Of a stretch of 45,146 nt of DNA, positions 24,722 to 33,163 are shown piece by piece. The translations under genes were made by a program, and so were the position numbers. The notes under the pieces were generated by a model, which was not told the DNA's origin, made no database searches, and worked only from the letters and a program-made list of their open reading frames with translations. Within the stretch, counting starts at the first letter, position 1, and the number at the start of each line of letters is the position of its first letter. This stretch comes from Cupriavidus numazuensis (lineage in GTDB: Bacteria; Pseudomonadota; Gammaproteobacteria; Burkholderiales; Burkholderiaceae), in NCBI RefSeq assembly GCF_905397435.1, contig NZ_CAJPVI010000066.1, forward strand, positions 1 through 45,146, in the 5' to 3' direction.

Positions 24722-25801
24722 ATGGAGACATCGCAAACGATTACAGCGTCCGCGACCGATCTCTGGACGCGAGGCCGTGAAGGTGGCTATCTGGCTCACG
24801 CAGTGGCTGTCCTGGTGCGCTTCATGGAGGCGCGGGGCGTCGCACCGGAGCTGACGCTGCGGGATACGGGACTCGAGATGCCTGGGTTGCTTGCACCCGC
24901 CAAGCGGCTCTCGAAGCACCAGATTCTCAAGGCATTTGGCAATGCGCTGGAGCGCTTCGGCGAGCCCGGCCTCGGCCTTCAACTGGGCGCACGCATGCAC
25001 ATCGCGGCGTGCGGCATCTACGGCTATGCGTTGCTGAGCAGCCGCACGCACGCGGAGGCCATCGAGTTTGCGAGCAAGTACCACGACATCCTGAGCCCTT
25101 TCACGCCAATCCAGTTCGTGCGTCACGGCGGCAACGTCGGCTGGCGTATTGATCCCGCCATCGACGCCGCGCAGACCGACCCACTGTACCGCTTCGTCGT
25201 CGAGCTGACGGCGGCCGGCATGCTGACGCTCCTCAGGGAACTGTACGGCTCCCGATTCCAGCTCTCGCTGGTGGAAATGGCAGGCCGACGCGAAGCAAGC
25301 GATAGCATGGTCGAGGCGCAGATGGGTTGCCCGGTCAGCTTCAATGCACCCTTCAACGCCATCTGGTTCGATGAGGCGTGGACTACGCAACCGATGACAC
25401 ATTCGGACCCGATCACGCACGAGACGATGCGCGAGCTTTGCGAGATCGTGCTGCTCAAGCTGCCGCGCGATGGGCAACTTGCAGGGCGTGTGCGGCGCTT
25501 GATGCTGGAGACCCCGGGCCAGTTTCCCGACATGGACCGCGTGGCTGGGGCACTAGCGCTGAATCCCCGCACGCTGCAGCGGATGCTCGACGAGGAAGGC
25601 ACTTCGTTTCGCCAGATCCTGGCGGAAGTCCGCATGAATCTCGCCGATGTGTACCTGCGAGTCAGCGACCTGACCGTCGAGGAGATCGCCAACCGCCTCG
25701 GCTACAGTGATCCTCCAAACTTCCGTCGCGCATTCATCCGGTGGAAAGGCCTGAGCCCAAGCGAATACCGCAAGCAGCTGGCTGGCTCGCCCAGGAACTG
25801 A
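24722..25801 (+). CDS. AraC family regulator with arabinose-binding-like N-terminal domain
   Basis: The 359-residue protein has a long N-terminal ligand domain of the OruR/ArgR-like AraC group (LGARMHIAACGIYGYALLSSRTHAEAI region) and a C-terminal double helix-turn-helix: ALALNPRTLQRMLDEEGTSFRQIL, then VEEIANRLGYSDPPNFRRAFIRWKGLSPSEYR. The start at 24722 has GGGAGC ahead; a 34-residue longer frame has none. It is divergent from the MFS/acyl-CoA synthetase/WS operon and is the natural candidate to activate it in response to the imported acid or an acyl product. Confidence 0.93.
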   Translation: METSQTITASATDLWTRGREGGYLAHAVAVLVRFMEARGVAPELTLRDTGLEMPGLLAPAKRLSKHQILKAFGNALERFGEPGLGLQLGARMHIAACGIYGYALLSSRTHAEAIEFASKYHDILSPFTPIQFVRHGGNVGWRIDPAIDAAQTDPLYRFVVELTAAGMLTLLRELYGSRFQLSLVEMAGRREASDSMVEAQMGCPVSFNAPFNAIWFDEAWTTQPMTHSDPITHETMRELCEIVLLKLPRDGQLAGRVRRLMLETPGQFPDMDRVAGALALNPRTLQRMLDEEGTSFRQILAEVRMNLADVYLRVSDLTVEEIANRLGYSDPPNFRRAFIRWKGLSPSEYRKQLAGSPRN

Positions 25802-25859
25802 GTGCTGGTCCGCCAACTGGCACTTGACGACCTTCCCGGCCGTCCGGCATTTGCTCTTT

Positions 25860-25876
25860 TTAAGCTTATAGCTTAC
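25860..25876. promoter_or_regulatory. Candidate operator, copy E of TTAAGC-N5-GCTTAA
   Basis: TTAAGC-TTATA-GCTTAC, one mismatch, 58 bases after the AraC-type stop and about 172 bases upstream of the M20 amidohydrolase start. Confidence 0.6.
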
Positions 25877-26047
25877 CCTGAGCGCGACGTCGGATCCAGC
25901 GGCCGGCACGCCAAGCAGTAAAAGCCGCGCCCATCAGACGCGTATCCCCGGACAACACCTGCCACCAGAGCACGACACGTCACGCGACATTGGCCGCCCC
26001 TACTCCCGTGGCGTGTCGTGCGGCAGCGCAGGCTCACGATCTTTGCC

Positions 26048-27238
26048 ATGCCCGCCTTCGACACCATGAATATCCCAGCGGCGTTGCTTCACAGCGCGCC
26101 TCGCTTTGCGCAGATCCGCCAGCGTATACATGCCGCACCGGAACTCGGGGCCGACGTCCCGCAAACCGCGGCGCTCGTCGCGGGACTATTGCGCGAGTGG
26201 GGCTATGACGTACATACAGTGGGCGGACATGGGCTGGTTGGCCAGCTCAAGTTGGGATCGGGAACGCGCACCATCGGCTTGCGAGCTGACATGGATGCCC
26301 TGCCGGTGCGTGAACGTACGGGGCTGCCGTATGCGAGCCGCCACGAAGGCCGCATGCACGCATGCGGCCACGATGGACACACGGCAGCCCTTCTTGCCGC
26401 CGCGGAGTACCTTGCGGCCTCGCGCAGCTTCAATGGCACGCTCAACCTGATCTTCCAGCCCGATGAAGAGGGACTGCGCGGCGCCGTGGCCATGATCGCC
26501 GATGGCCTGTTCGAACGATTCCCGTGCGACGGTGTCTATGCCTTTCACAATGCACCCGGACTGCCACTGGGTGCAGCGATTGTCCAGAGCGGGTCGCTCG
26601 GCGGCTCCTCCGACCGCGTCACCGTGACGTTCCGCGGCAAGGGCGGACACGGCGCCAATCCGGATCTCGCCGTCGACCCGACCGTGGCACTTGCGTCCAC
26701 GGTCATGGCCTTGCAGACCATTGTGGCGCGCAATATCGCACCGGCCGATGCCGCTGTCGTCAGCGTCGGACAGATACATGCTGGGTCGACGTACAACATC
26801 ATTCCCGAAACCGCGACGCTGGAACTCAGCGTGCGCGCCGCCCGGCCGGAAGTCAGGGAACTCCTGGCCCGTCGAATTACCGACCTCGTTCGGCATCAGG
26901 CAGAGGCATTCCAGGCAACCGCGGATATTGATTACGAACCTCTGGTGCCCACCGTGCGCAACAGCGAAATGGAAACCGGGATCGCCCGCAAGGCAGTGGG
27001 GTCGGTCGTCGGCGAGGAGCGCATCATCCAGATCCCGCCGGGGTCGCAGCTGGGCAGCGAAGACTTTGCCTGGATGCTGGAGCGGGTACCGGGATGCTAC
27101 TTCGCCCTGGGCAACAACCTCGAGGGGCAGCCGTGCGTCGGCTGTTCCCTGCACAACGAAGGTTATGACTTCAACGACAAGCTCATCCCGATCGGCGCAG
27201 CATGCTGGGTAGCGCTGGTGGAGCAATACCTGCGCTGA
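26048..27238 (+). CDS. M20 family amidohydrolase (hippurate hydrolase-like)
   Basis: The 396-residue enzyme has the M20D pattern: LRADMDALPV (78-87), metal site HACGHDGH (104-111), FQPDEEG with catalytic Glu (137-143), FHNAPGLPLG (166-175), the dimer-domain GKGGHGANP, and the last metal His in LHNEGYDFND (about 368-377). Such enzymes cleave N-acyl amino acids, hippurate or indole-acetyl conjugates with two metal ions. The start is uncertain: ATG 26048 is chosen, with a GTG 10 codons earlier and an ATG 6 codons later as alternatives; none has a good ribosome site. Operator copy E lies upstream. Confidence 0.92.
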   Translation: MPAFDTMNIPAALLHSAPRFAQIRQRIHAAPELGADVPQTAALVAGLLREWGYDVHTVGGHGLVGQLKLGSGTRTIGLRADMDALPVRERTGLPYASRHEGRMHACGHDGHTAALLAAAEYLAASRSFNGTLNLIFQPDEEGLRGAVAMIADGLFERFPCDGVYAFHNAPGLPLGAAIVQSGSLGGSSDRVTVTFRGKGGHGANPDLAVDPTVALASTVMALQTIVARNIAPADAAVVSVGQIHAGSTYNIIPETATLELSVRAARPEVRELLARRITDLVRHQAEAFQATADIDYEPLVPTVRNSEMETGIARKAVGSVVGEERIIQIPPGSQLGSEDFAWMLERVPGCYFALGNNLEGQPCVGCSLHNEGYDFNDKLIPIGAACWVALVEQYLR

Positions 27239-27253
27239 CCCGGGCACTTCAGC

Positions 27254-27278
27254 GAGGAACAGCGCGGCGCAGTTCCTC
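27254..27278 (+). terminator. Hairpin after the M20 gene
   Basis: GAGGAAC pairs perfectly with GTTCCTC across an 11-base loop, 16 bases after the stop. There is no T-run, so termination is only possible, not shown. Confidence 0.4.
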
Positions 27279-27382
27279 TATCGCTGCTTCGTCATCGAGC
27301 TCGTCATTCGCGCGCCCGGATGCCACCCATCACGCCGGGAAGACCGCGCCGGCATCGGGGCGAATCGCCAGATGGTCTCGGC

Positions 27383-29182
27383 TCAGCCATTCAGCTTGAA
27401 CCCGGCAACGGCCTCCGCCAGGTTGCCTGCCTGCTCATCCAGCAGCGACGAAGCCGCCGCTGCCTGTTCCACCAGCGCGGCATTCTGTTGCGTGGCTTGC
27501 TCCATTTCCTCGACGGCCTGATTGATCTGGCCAAGACCCGTGCTTTGTTCGGCCATGGCCGCACTGATCTCGGAGATGAGCGAGGAGACCTGGCGGATGC
27601 CGTCGACGATTTCCGTCATGGCATCGCCGGCGGCCTGAACCCGCTGGGTCCCGGACTGTACGCTGGCTTCGGAGGTCTCGATCAGCGTCTTGATCTCCTT
27701 GGCCGCCGTGGCACTGCGATGCGCAAGGCTGCGCACTTCGCCGGCGACCACCGCGAAGCCTTTGCCATGTTCGCCTGCACGTGCGGCCTCGACGGCCGCA
27801 TTTAGTGCGAGGATGTTGGTCTGGTAGGCGATACCGTCGATCACGCCGATGATCTCCCCGATCCTCGATGACGATTGGGCGATGTCGTCCATCGTCGCGA
27901 CGACGTCGGAAACGACATTGCCGCCCCGCTTCGCCGCGTCACTGGCGGACGATGCAAGACGTGTTGCCTGAACGGTTGCCTCTGCGGATCGGCTCACCGA
28001 TCCGGTCAGTTCGGACAGCGAAGCCGCTGTCTCTTCCAGATTGCTCGCCGCCATTTCCGTACGACGCGACAGGTCCTGGTTGCCAGCTTCGATTTCATTG
28101 GTGGCGACCTTCACCGATTCGCTGCCACGCCGAATCCTGGTCAGTGTGCTGCCGAGCTTTTCGACGAATGTATTGAAGGAGGTCGCGATCTGCGAGACCT
28201 CGTCGCGGCCGTCGACCGGAAGGCGGCGGGTCAGATCGCCGTCACCGGTGGCGATTTCATTCATGGCGTCTCGCACTTCGGATAGCCTGCGAAACGCTCG
28301 TGCGGTGAACAACCCGCTGAGTGCCGCAGCCACCACCGCCAGCAGCACAATGGCCAGCGCCGAGGTCTTGATCACGCGATTCAGCGCTGCAGTGGCCTCT
28401 GCCTTGTCCAGCGCCACGACAAGCTGCCAGCTCGTGCCATGAATCGGCCGGGCGCGCAGCAGCTTCATTCTGCCGTCGAGTTCGATCTCGAGCGGATTTC
28501 CTTCGTTTTCGAGCAATGCCAATGCCTGCGGCGTCAGGGCCGGTGACAACGCCGACGCCGGCTTGCGAATGTACCTGGCGTCCGGATGCGCCAGGATACA
28601 GGCATCCTTGTCGACGACGAAGCCAAGGCTCTCGGGCGTCGGGCGCACGGCCGTCACGACATCGCGGACGCCATCCAGGGACACTACCGCAGACACCACG
28701 CCACTTGTCGCGCCGTCTCGCACAATAGGTGCGGCGAACGAGACAAACGGCTTGCCCGTCGTCGCATCAGCGTATGGCTTTGTCACGATCGGCCTGGCTG
28801 CCGCCAGGGTCTCCTTGTACCAGGGACGCGCGGTCGGATCGAAGCCTGCCGGCATCTGGTCCTTGCTTGCAACAAAGGACTTGTCCTGCCAGCCGGCAGT
28901 GGTGATCGGAAATGCTCCGGCCTTCTGCAACTGACGAACAATGCCGCGTGGGTCGCCCGGTGCAATCTGCTCCGCGGCAGCAGCCACCATGGTGGCTTTC
29001 CCCGCCGCCCATTCATCCAGGGCAATGGCATGGCCGGTGGCGATGGCATCGAGATTTTGCCGGATCGTTTCCAGATTGCTGTCGCGGACGATGACATAGG
29101 TTGCACCGGCTGTCAGCGCAAGCGATGTCACCACGATGCCGGTGGAGATGACCTGAATTTTCGTGCGAATCGATGAAAGCAT
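27383..29182 (-). CDS. Methyl-accepting chemotaxis protein with dCache sensor
   Basis: From ATG 29182 the receptor has 599 residues; an ATG 12 codons earlier is equally possible. It has a first membrane helix (TGIVVTSLALTAGATYVIV), a periplasmic dCache_1 sensor with DPTARPWYKETLAA, TKPYADATTGKPFVSFAAPI and FVVDKDACILAHPD, a second membrane helix, HAMP, and the signalling tip DGIAYQTNILALNAAVEAARAGEHGKGFAVVAGEVR. It ends FKLNG with no pentapeptide tether. dCache sensors bind amino acids or organic acids directly. It is the second chemoreceptor in the window, with a sensor unrelated to the one at 8366. Confidence 0.94.
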   Translation of the reverse strand: MLSSIRTKIQVISTGIVVTSLALTAGATYVIVRDSNLETIRQNLDAIATGHAIALDEWAAGKATMVAAAAEQIAPGDPRGIVRQLQKAGAFPITTAGWQDKSFVASKDQMPAGFDPTARPWYKETLAAARPIVTKPYADATTGKPFVSFAAPIVRDGATSGVVSAVVSLDGVRDVVTAVRPTPESLGFVVDKDACILAHPDARYIRKPASALSPALTPQALALLENEGNPLEIELDGRMKLLRARPIHGTSWQLVVALDKAEATAALNRVIKTSALAIVLLAVVAAALSGLFTARAFRRLSEVRDAMNEIATGDGDLTRRLPVDGRDEVSQIATSFNTFVEKLGSTLTRIRRGSESVKVATNEIEAGNQDLSRRTEMAASNLEETAASLSELTGSVSRSAEATVQATRLASSASDAAKRGGNVVSDVVATMDDIAQSSSRIGEIIGVIDGIAYQTNILALNAAVEAARAGEHGKGFAVVAGEVRSLAHRSATAAKEIKTLIETSEASVQSGTQRVQAAGDAMTEIVDGIRQVSSLISEISAAMAEQSTGLGQINQAVEEMEQATQQNAALVEQAAAASSLLDEQAGNLAEAVAGFKLNG

Positions 29183-29233
29183 AAGAGAGGGGCAAAGATT
29201 GGCGCGGCGTTCCCGCATGTCTCGTCAGGACTG

Positions 29234-29260
29234 AAAAAAGCCCGGGGAAGGCCCCGGGCT
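29234..29260 (-). terminator. Intrinsic terminator of the porin gene
   Basis: On the minus strand AGCCCGGGG pairs with CCCCGGGCT across a four-base loop and is followed by six T (A-run 29234-29239). It lies 25 bases after the porin stop. Confidence 0.85.
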
Positions 29261-29284
29261 GTTTCACAGTAGTGCTGCAACCGC

Positions 29285-30391
29285 TCAGAATTTATGGCGG
29301 ATACCAACCACAAGGCCGAACTGGTTGGCACCGGGCACCACGCGCTCAATGGAAGTCGCACCCAGCGCATCGTTGAACCCGTTCACGCCAAGCGCCGACT
29401 TTGGATTGTTGTTCAGCGCGTACGACATCGAGGCATACAGGTCGGTACGCTTGGACAGGACGTAATCGGCGGTAGCGACGAACTGCCAGGGATTGCCAAC
29501 CTGGGCGTAACGCAGGTTCTGGTAGTAGGCAGCGCCGGTCAGCGTGAAGGCCGGCGTCAGCTGGTAACCGAGCCCGGCCCAGGCGAGATTGGAATAGGTG
29601 TTCGTAGCGCCGGCGGTGCCCGGCAAGGACGCGCCGTTGTAGGCACGCGCATAGCGGTAGCCGCCGTAGAGCTTGGCCCGGCCCAACGCATACGTGCCCG
29701 CAATCGCTGCGCGGCGGAACAGCTGGTTGGTCGTCAGTGCGGATGCGGATGACTGGTTCGTCTGGTCGTATACGGCACCGACCGAGAGCGGGCCGGCCGC
29801 GTAGACGGTCATCAGCGAGTACTCGCGGCCGTTGGTGAAGTTGCCCGGGATTTCCTGGTTGTTGTAGTTGAAGCTGTACAGGCCGGTCACGGTCAGTCCA
29901 CCGAACGTGCCGATGTACTTGGCCGAATTGTCGGCACGCTGGCCAAGCATGAACGGGTCTTGCGCGCCAATGGCGTAGCGGCCCGCGTTGGACATCGGAT
30001 CAAACGCGCCAGCGAAATCCCAGAACGGCGCCGTATGGCGGCCCACGGTCAGTTGTCCCCACTGGTTCTGCAGGCCCACATAGGCGGCGCGGCCAAACAG
30101 GCGATTGCCTTGCGCCATCTTTCCGTCGTCAATGGTGAAGCCGCTTTCCAGCGTAAAGACGCCGCGCAGGCCTCCACCCAGATCTTCCACGCCGCGCAGA
30201 CCCCAGCGCGAACCTGCCTGGTTGCCTGATTGCAGGGCCAGCAGGTTCGAACTCTTCCCGACGGCATCAGGAACCTTGTTGAGGTACTCGACACCGGCGT
30301 CCACGATTCCGTAGAGGGTCACGCTTGATTGCGCACAGGCGCCGGCCGACGCAAGCAGCCCGGCGGCGATGGCGAACAGTTTGAGCTTCAT
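29285..30391 (-). CDS. Gram-negative porin (Burkholderiales porin_4 type)
   Basis: The 368-residue protein has a Sec signal (MKLKLFAIAAGLLASAGACAQ) and then SSVTLYGIVDAGVEYLN, the hallmark start of betaproteobacterial trimeric porins. Further markers are GSRWGLRGVEDLGGGLRGVFTLE, NRLFGRAAYVGLQNQWGQLTVGRH and the C-terminal GLVVGIRHKF with terminal Phe for barrel assembly. It forms a general diffusion pore in the outer membrane. AAGGAA precedes the ATG. A near-consensus promoter lies about 150 bases upstream and a strong terminator follows, so it is a single-gene unit, probably well expressed. Confidence 0.95.
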   Translation of the reverse strand: MKLKLFAIAAGLLASAGACAQSSVTLYGIVDAGVEYLNKVPDAVGKSSNLLALQSGNQAGSRWGLRGVEDLGGGLRGVFTLESGFTIDDGKMAQGNRLFGRAAYVGLQNQWGQLTVGRHTAPFWDFAGAFDPMSNAGRYAIGAQDPFMLGQRADNSAKYIGTFGGLTVTGLYSFNYNNQEIPGNFTNGREYSLMTVYAAGPLSVGAVYDQTNQSSASALTTNQLFRRAAIAGTYALGRAKLYGGYRYARAYNGASLPGTAGATNTYSNLAWAGLGYQLTPAFTLTGAAYYQNLRYAQVGNPWQFVATADYVLSKRTDLYASMSYALNNNPKSALGVNGFNDALGATSIERVVPGANQFGLVVGIRHKF

Positions 30392-30829
30392 GTTTTCCTT
30401 ATTGGAAGTTCCAGCAAATGCACTGCAGGCGCTGTCAGGCCTGGGGGGATCTGTTTGCTACCGGTTGAGTTGCGGGGGAGGTCGCGCCAACCACCGCGCT
30501 GCTCCAGCCGTCAGGCCGAAGTACGCATCTCGCGGCGGAGTATAAAATACGTAATCTGTAATTACAACGCTAACAACATACTGATTTATATGTATTTATT
30601 TATCGTACTTTCAGAGCAAACCAGAATGAAGCAATGCGGGAGGGACGTGCAGAGTCACAGGGATAGGCGCAGACTGCTGTGATACGAGTCGACAGCTTCG
30701 CGGGGCCCGACGCGGGTCGGGCTTCCTCAGGAGCAAGCGGAGAAAGCGCCGGCAGCCGGTTGTACAACAGCCCCATCGCCCCTGCTGGCAGTAATATGAG
30801 CGGCTCCCTCTATCGATTGGAAATCCGCA
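30392..30829. other. Divergent gap between porin and yaiI-type genes
   Basis: No gene is visible in these 438 bases. The stretch contains the porin promoter and an AT-rich block (about 30541-30610) that stands out against the GC-rich surroundings. Ahead of the yaiI-type start only TTGGAAA resembles a ribosome site. Confidence 0.55.
30539..30567 (-). promoter_or_regulatory. Sigma-70-type promoter of the porin gene
   Basis: Minus strand TTGTAA (30567-30562), 17-base spacer, TATACT (30544-30539), which is nearly consensus. Transcription would begin near 30532, giving a leader of about 140 bases. The spacer contains GTAAT-N5-ATTAC, a possible operator. Confidence 0.7.
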
Positions 30830-31294
30830 ATGCAAGTACTGGTTGACGCAGACGCCTGCCCTGTCGTTGTCAAGGAAATGTTGTATCGGGCTGCGCAGCG
30901 TGTCGAAGTGTGCGTCACATTGGTGGCGAACAAGTATTTGCGCACGCCGCCGTCTCGCTTTATCAAGGCACTGCAAGTGCCCGCCGGCTTCGACGCCGCC
31001 GATGACCGTATCGTCGAACTGGCCGGCCACGGCGATCTCGTGATTACGGCTGACATTCCTCTTGCCGCCGCGGCCCTGGAAAAGGGCGCTTATGTGCTCG
31101 ACCCGCGAGGAAGCTGGTTCAGCCGCGAGAACATTCAGGAGCGCCTGACGATGCGCGACGTGATGGAACAGCTTCGCAGCTCAGGCATTGATACCGGCGG
31201 TCCGGCGCCATATGCCGCGCAGGATAGCAAGGCGTTCGCCGGCCAATTGGATCGGTTCCTGGCGCGCCATGGGTCGTCAAGTGGGGGCGGCTGA
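30830..31294 (+). CDS. YaiI/YqxD family (DUF188) protein
   Basis: The 154-residue protein has the full family pattern: VDADACPV at the N terminus, VANKYLRTPPS, ADDRIVELAGHGDLVITADIPLAA and GAYVLDPRGSWFSRENIQERLTMRDVMEQLR. The fold belongs to the PIN-like nuclease group, with conserved acidic residues near the N terminus and in DLVITADIPLA, but no activity is established for this family. It appears complete and monocistronic. Convergent with the SARP-hydrolase gene. Confidence 0.92.
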   Translation: MQVLVDADACPVVVKEMLYRAAQRVEVCVTLVANKYLRTPPSRFIKALQVPAGFDAADDRIVELAGHGDLVITADIPLAAAALEKGAYVLDPRGSWFSRENIQERLTMRDVMEQLRSSGIDTGGPAPYAAQDSKAFAGQLDRFLARHGSSSGGG

Positions 31295-31499
31295 AGCGTG
31301 CGAGCCACTGAAGGGGGGCTATGGGAGCCTTACCGGCCCGAGATGGGCCGACTAGAGACGCTTACACACCCTCATGCCGGCGTGCCGCACGTCTTCGCTC
31401 ACACTCGAGCAAGCTGCCGGACGGGGTTGGCCTGAGACGAGGCAGATTTTCTCTGAGTCACCTGCTGGCCCGATGCGATATCTCGTCACGGATTTGCCA

Positions 31500-33047
31500 T
31501 CACACTGCGAGACCGCTGACAAACTGCTTGATGCTGGACAGAACGGCTCGCTGGTCGCCCGCGAAAGCCCAGTGATCGGCGCCGTCAAGCTCGACGTATC
31601 GAGCCCGCGCGATGTGGCTGGCGAGGTGCCGGCCGGCGCCGATGCGAACGGCGCGGTCGTCGTGTCGGTGGAGCACCAGGGTCGGAGCAGAAATTCGGCC
31701 CAACAGATCGCGCACATCCATATCGCGCAATGCCTCGAGCACGCCCTTGATGGCGCCCGGGCTCGACGCGGCCCTGAGCAAGCCCGCCCACCAGGCTCTC
31801 GACTGTGGATCGCCAGACAGGCTCGGCGCAAACGTTTCAATGCCGGCAGGCCCACCCCAGTCTGCGACGAGGTGCTGAAGCCACGCGTCATACTGGCTGG
31901 CCTGCAGCGCGTGCGGATAGTCGGGCGTGGCGCTTCCCTTGGCCAACGAGCCAAACAGTATGAGGCCGGCGACCCGGCCGGGATGATCGGCGGCGAATTT
32001 GATGCATGCCGGTCCGCCCTCAGACGCACCGAATAGCACCACCCGGCGGGTGCCGGCAGCGTCGAGCACCGTGCCGATGTCCTGCGCAGTCGCGTCGACG
32101 CTGGGATTGAACCCGACCCGGTCGGAAAGTCCGATGCCGCGACGATCGAGCAGGATGAGCCGGCCCATTCCGGCGAGAGAAGACAGAAACTCCCTGCACC
32201 GGGGTTCCTCCCAAATCCGTTCGACGTGGGACACGAAACCCGGCAGTACCAGTACATCGATAGGGCCGGCGCCGTAGGTCTGGAACGCGAGATGGACGCT
32301 GCCATCGCAGACATAGCGCGTCGGCGGCGGATCCTCGACCGGCAACGCGGCGGCGTCCAGCAGCGCGCGAGTCTCGGTTTCCGGCGCTACATCGAGCGCA
32401 TCGCGAAGGCGCTGGGTTAAAGCCGCGAAGTGGCGCTCGGCCGTAGCCCGGTCTCCGGAGAGCAGGAGATTGCGGATGAGGTGCCGGCCGTACACTTCGC
32501 TGAGCGGATCCAACTGAACGAGTCGGCCGGCGTGCGTAGCCGCGGCCGCGTAGTCGCCGGCCGCATGCCTGTCGTGTACCACCCGTTCCAGCGCCTGGAT
32601 CGCCCTGCCCCGCAAGGCCTCGCGGCGAAAGAAAGCCCACTCGTCAAACTGCGGGCAATCACCTGGCGAAAACCCCTCGAGAAAGTCGCCGGAATAATGG
32701 CGACACGCCCGCTCGAATTCGCCGCTATCGCAGGCTTGCTCGAACAGATGGGAATCCAGTTGCAGGTCAATCGTTGATGACCATCGAACCGTCGACCGGT
32801 CGCTTGTCAGAACGTTGTCGCCAAGCGTGAGCCGGAGGCGGAACATGAGGCGCCGCAGCCGCGCCCGTACTACATCTTCGCTGCTATCCGGCCACAACAT
32901 GGTTGCGACGACGTCGCGCCCGACTGGGCCCTTCGCTTCCACCAGATAGACGAGCAGGGCCAGGCCCTTGCGCAAGGGCAGCGGGCACGGCCGGTCGTCC
33001 CGACGGATCTCCGGATATCCAAGCGTCCGCACGCTGAACAGAGCCAT
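31500..33047 (-). CDS. SARP/BTAD-type regulator fused to an alpha/beta hydrolase
   Basis: The 515-residue protein has an N-terminal winged-helix domain (about 1-90, LRKGLALLVYLVEAKGPVGRD), a bacterial transcriptional activator (BTAD) helical-repeat domain (about 95-235, including the FLEGF and EWAFFRREALR segments), and a C-terminal alpha/beta hydrolase (about 245-515). The hydrolase has nucleophile S342 (FGASEGG), Asp near 463 (LHRHDD) and H492 (DGADHWAF), so the triad is intact. Its sequence style (GPIDVLVLPGFVSHVE, LDRRGIGLSDR) is that of hydrolase domains fused to adenylate cyclases. Divergent from an FAD monooxygenase with about 116 bases between, so it probably controls that gene. Confidence 0.88.
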   Translation of the reverse strand: MALFSVRTLGYPEIRRDDRPCPLPLRKGLALLVYLVEAKGPVGRDVVATMLWPDSSEDVVRARLRRLMFRLRLTLGDNVLTSDRSTVRWSSTIDLQLDSHLFEQACDSGEFERACRHYSGDFLEGFSPGDCPQFDEWAFFRREALRGRAIQALERVVHDRHAAGDYAAAATHAGRLVQLDPLSEVYGRHLIRNLLLSGDRATAERHFAALTQRLRDALDVAPETETRALLDAAALPVEDPPPTRYVCDGSVHLAFQTYGAGPIDVLVLPGFVSHVERIWEEPRCREFLSSLAGMGRLILLDRRGIGLSDRVGFNPSVDATAQDIGTVLDAAGTRRVVLFGASEGGPACIKFAADHPGRVAGLILFGSLAKGSATPDYPHALQASQYDAWLQHLVADWGGPAGIETFAPSLSGDPQSRAWWAGLLRAASSPGAIKGVLEALRDMDVRDLLGRISAPTLVLHRHDDRAVRIGAGRHLASHIARARYVELDGADHWAFAGDQRAVLSSIKQFVSGLAV

Positions 33048-33163
33048 AGTTGTGCCCTCTCAATCACGGCGTCCAGGGGACGGCCAAGGGACGAGCCGAT
33101 CCTAACATGCACGGCAGACGATCGTCGCTGAACGCATTCCAGCGGATCGCACCGGAGATTGAC

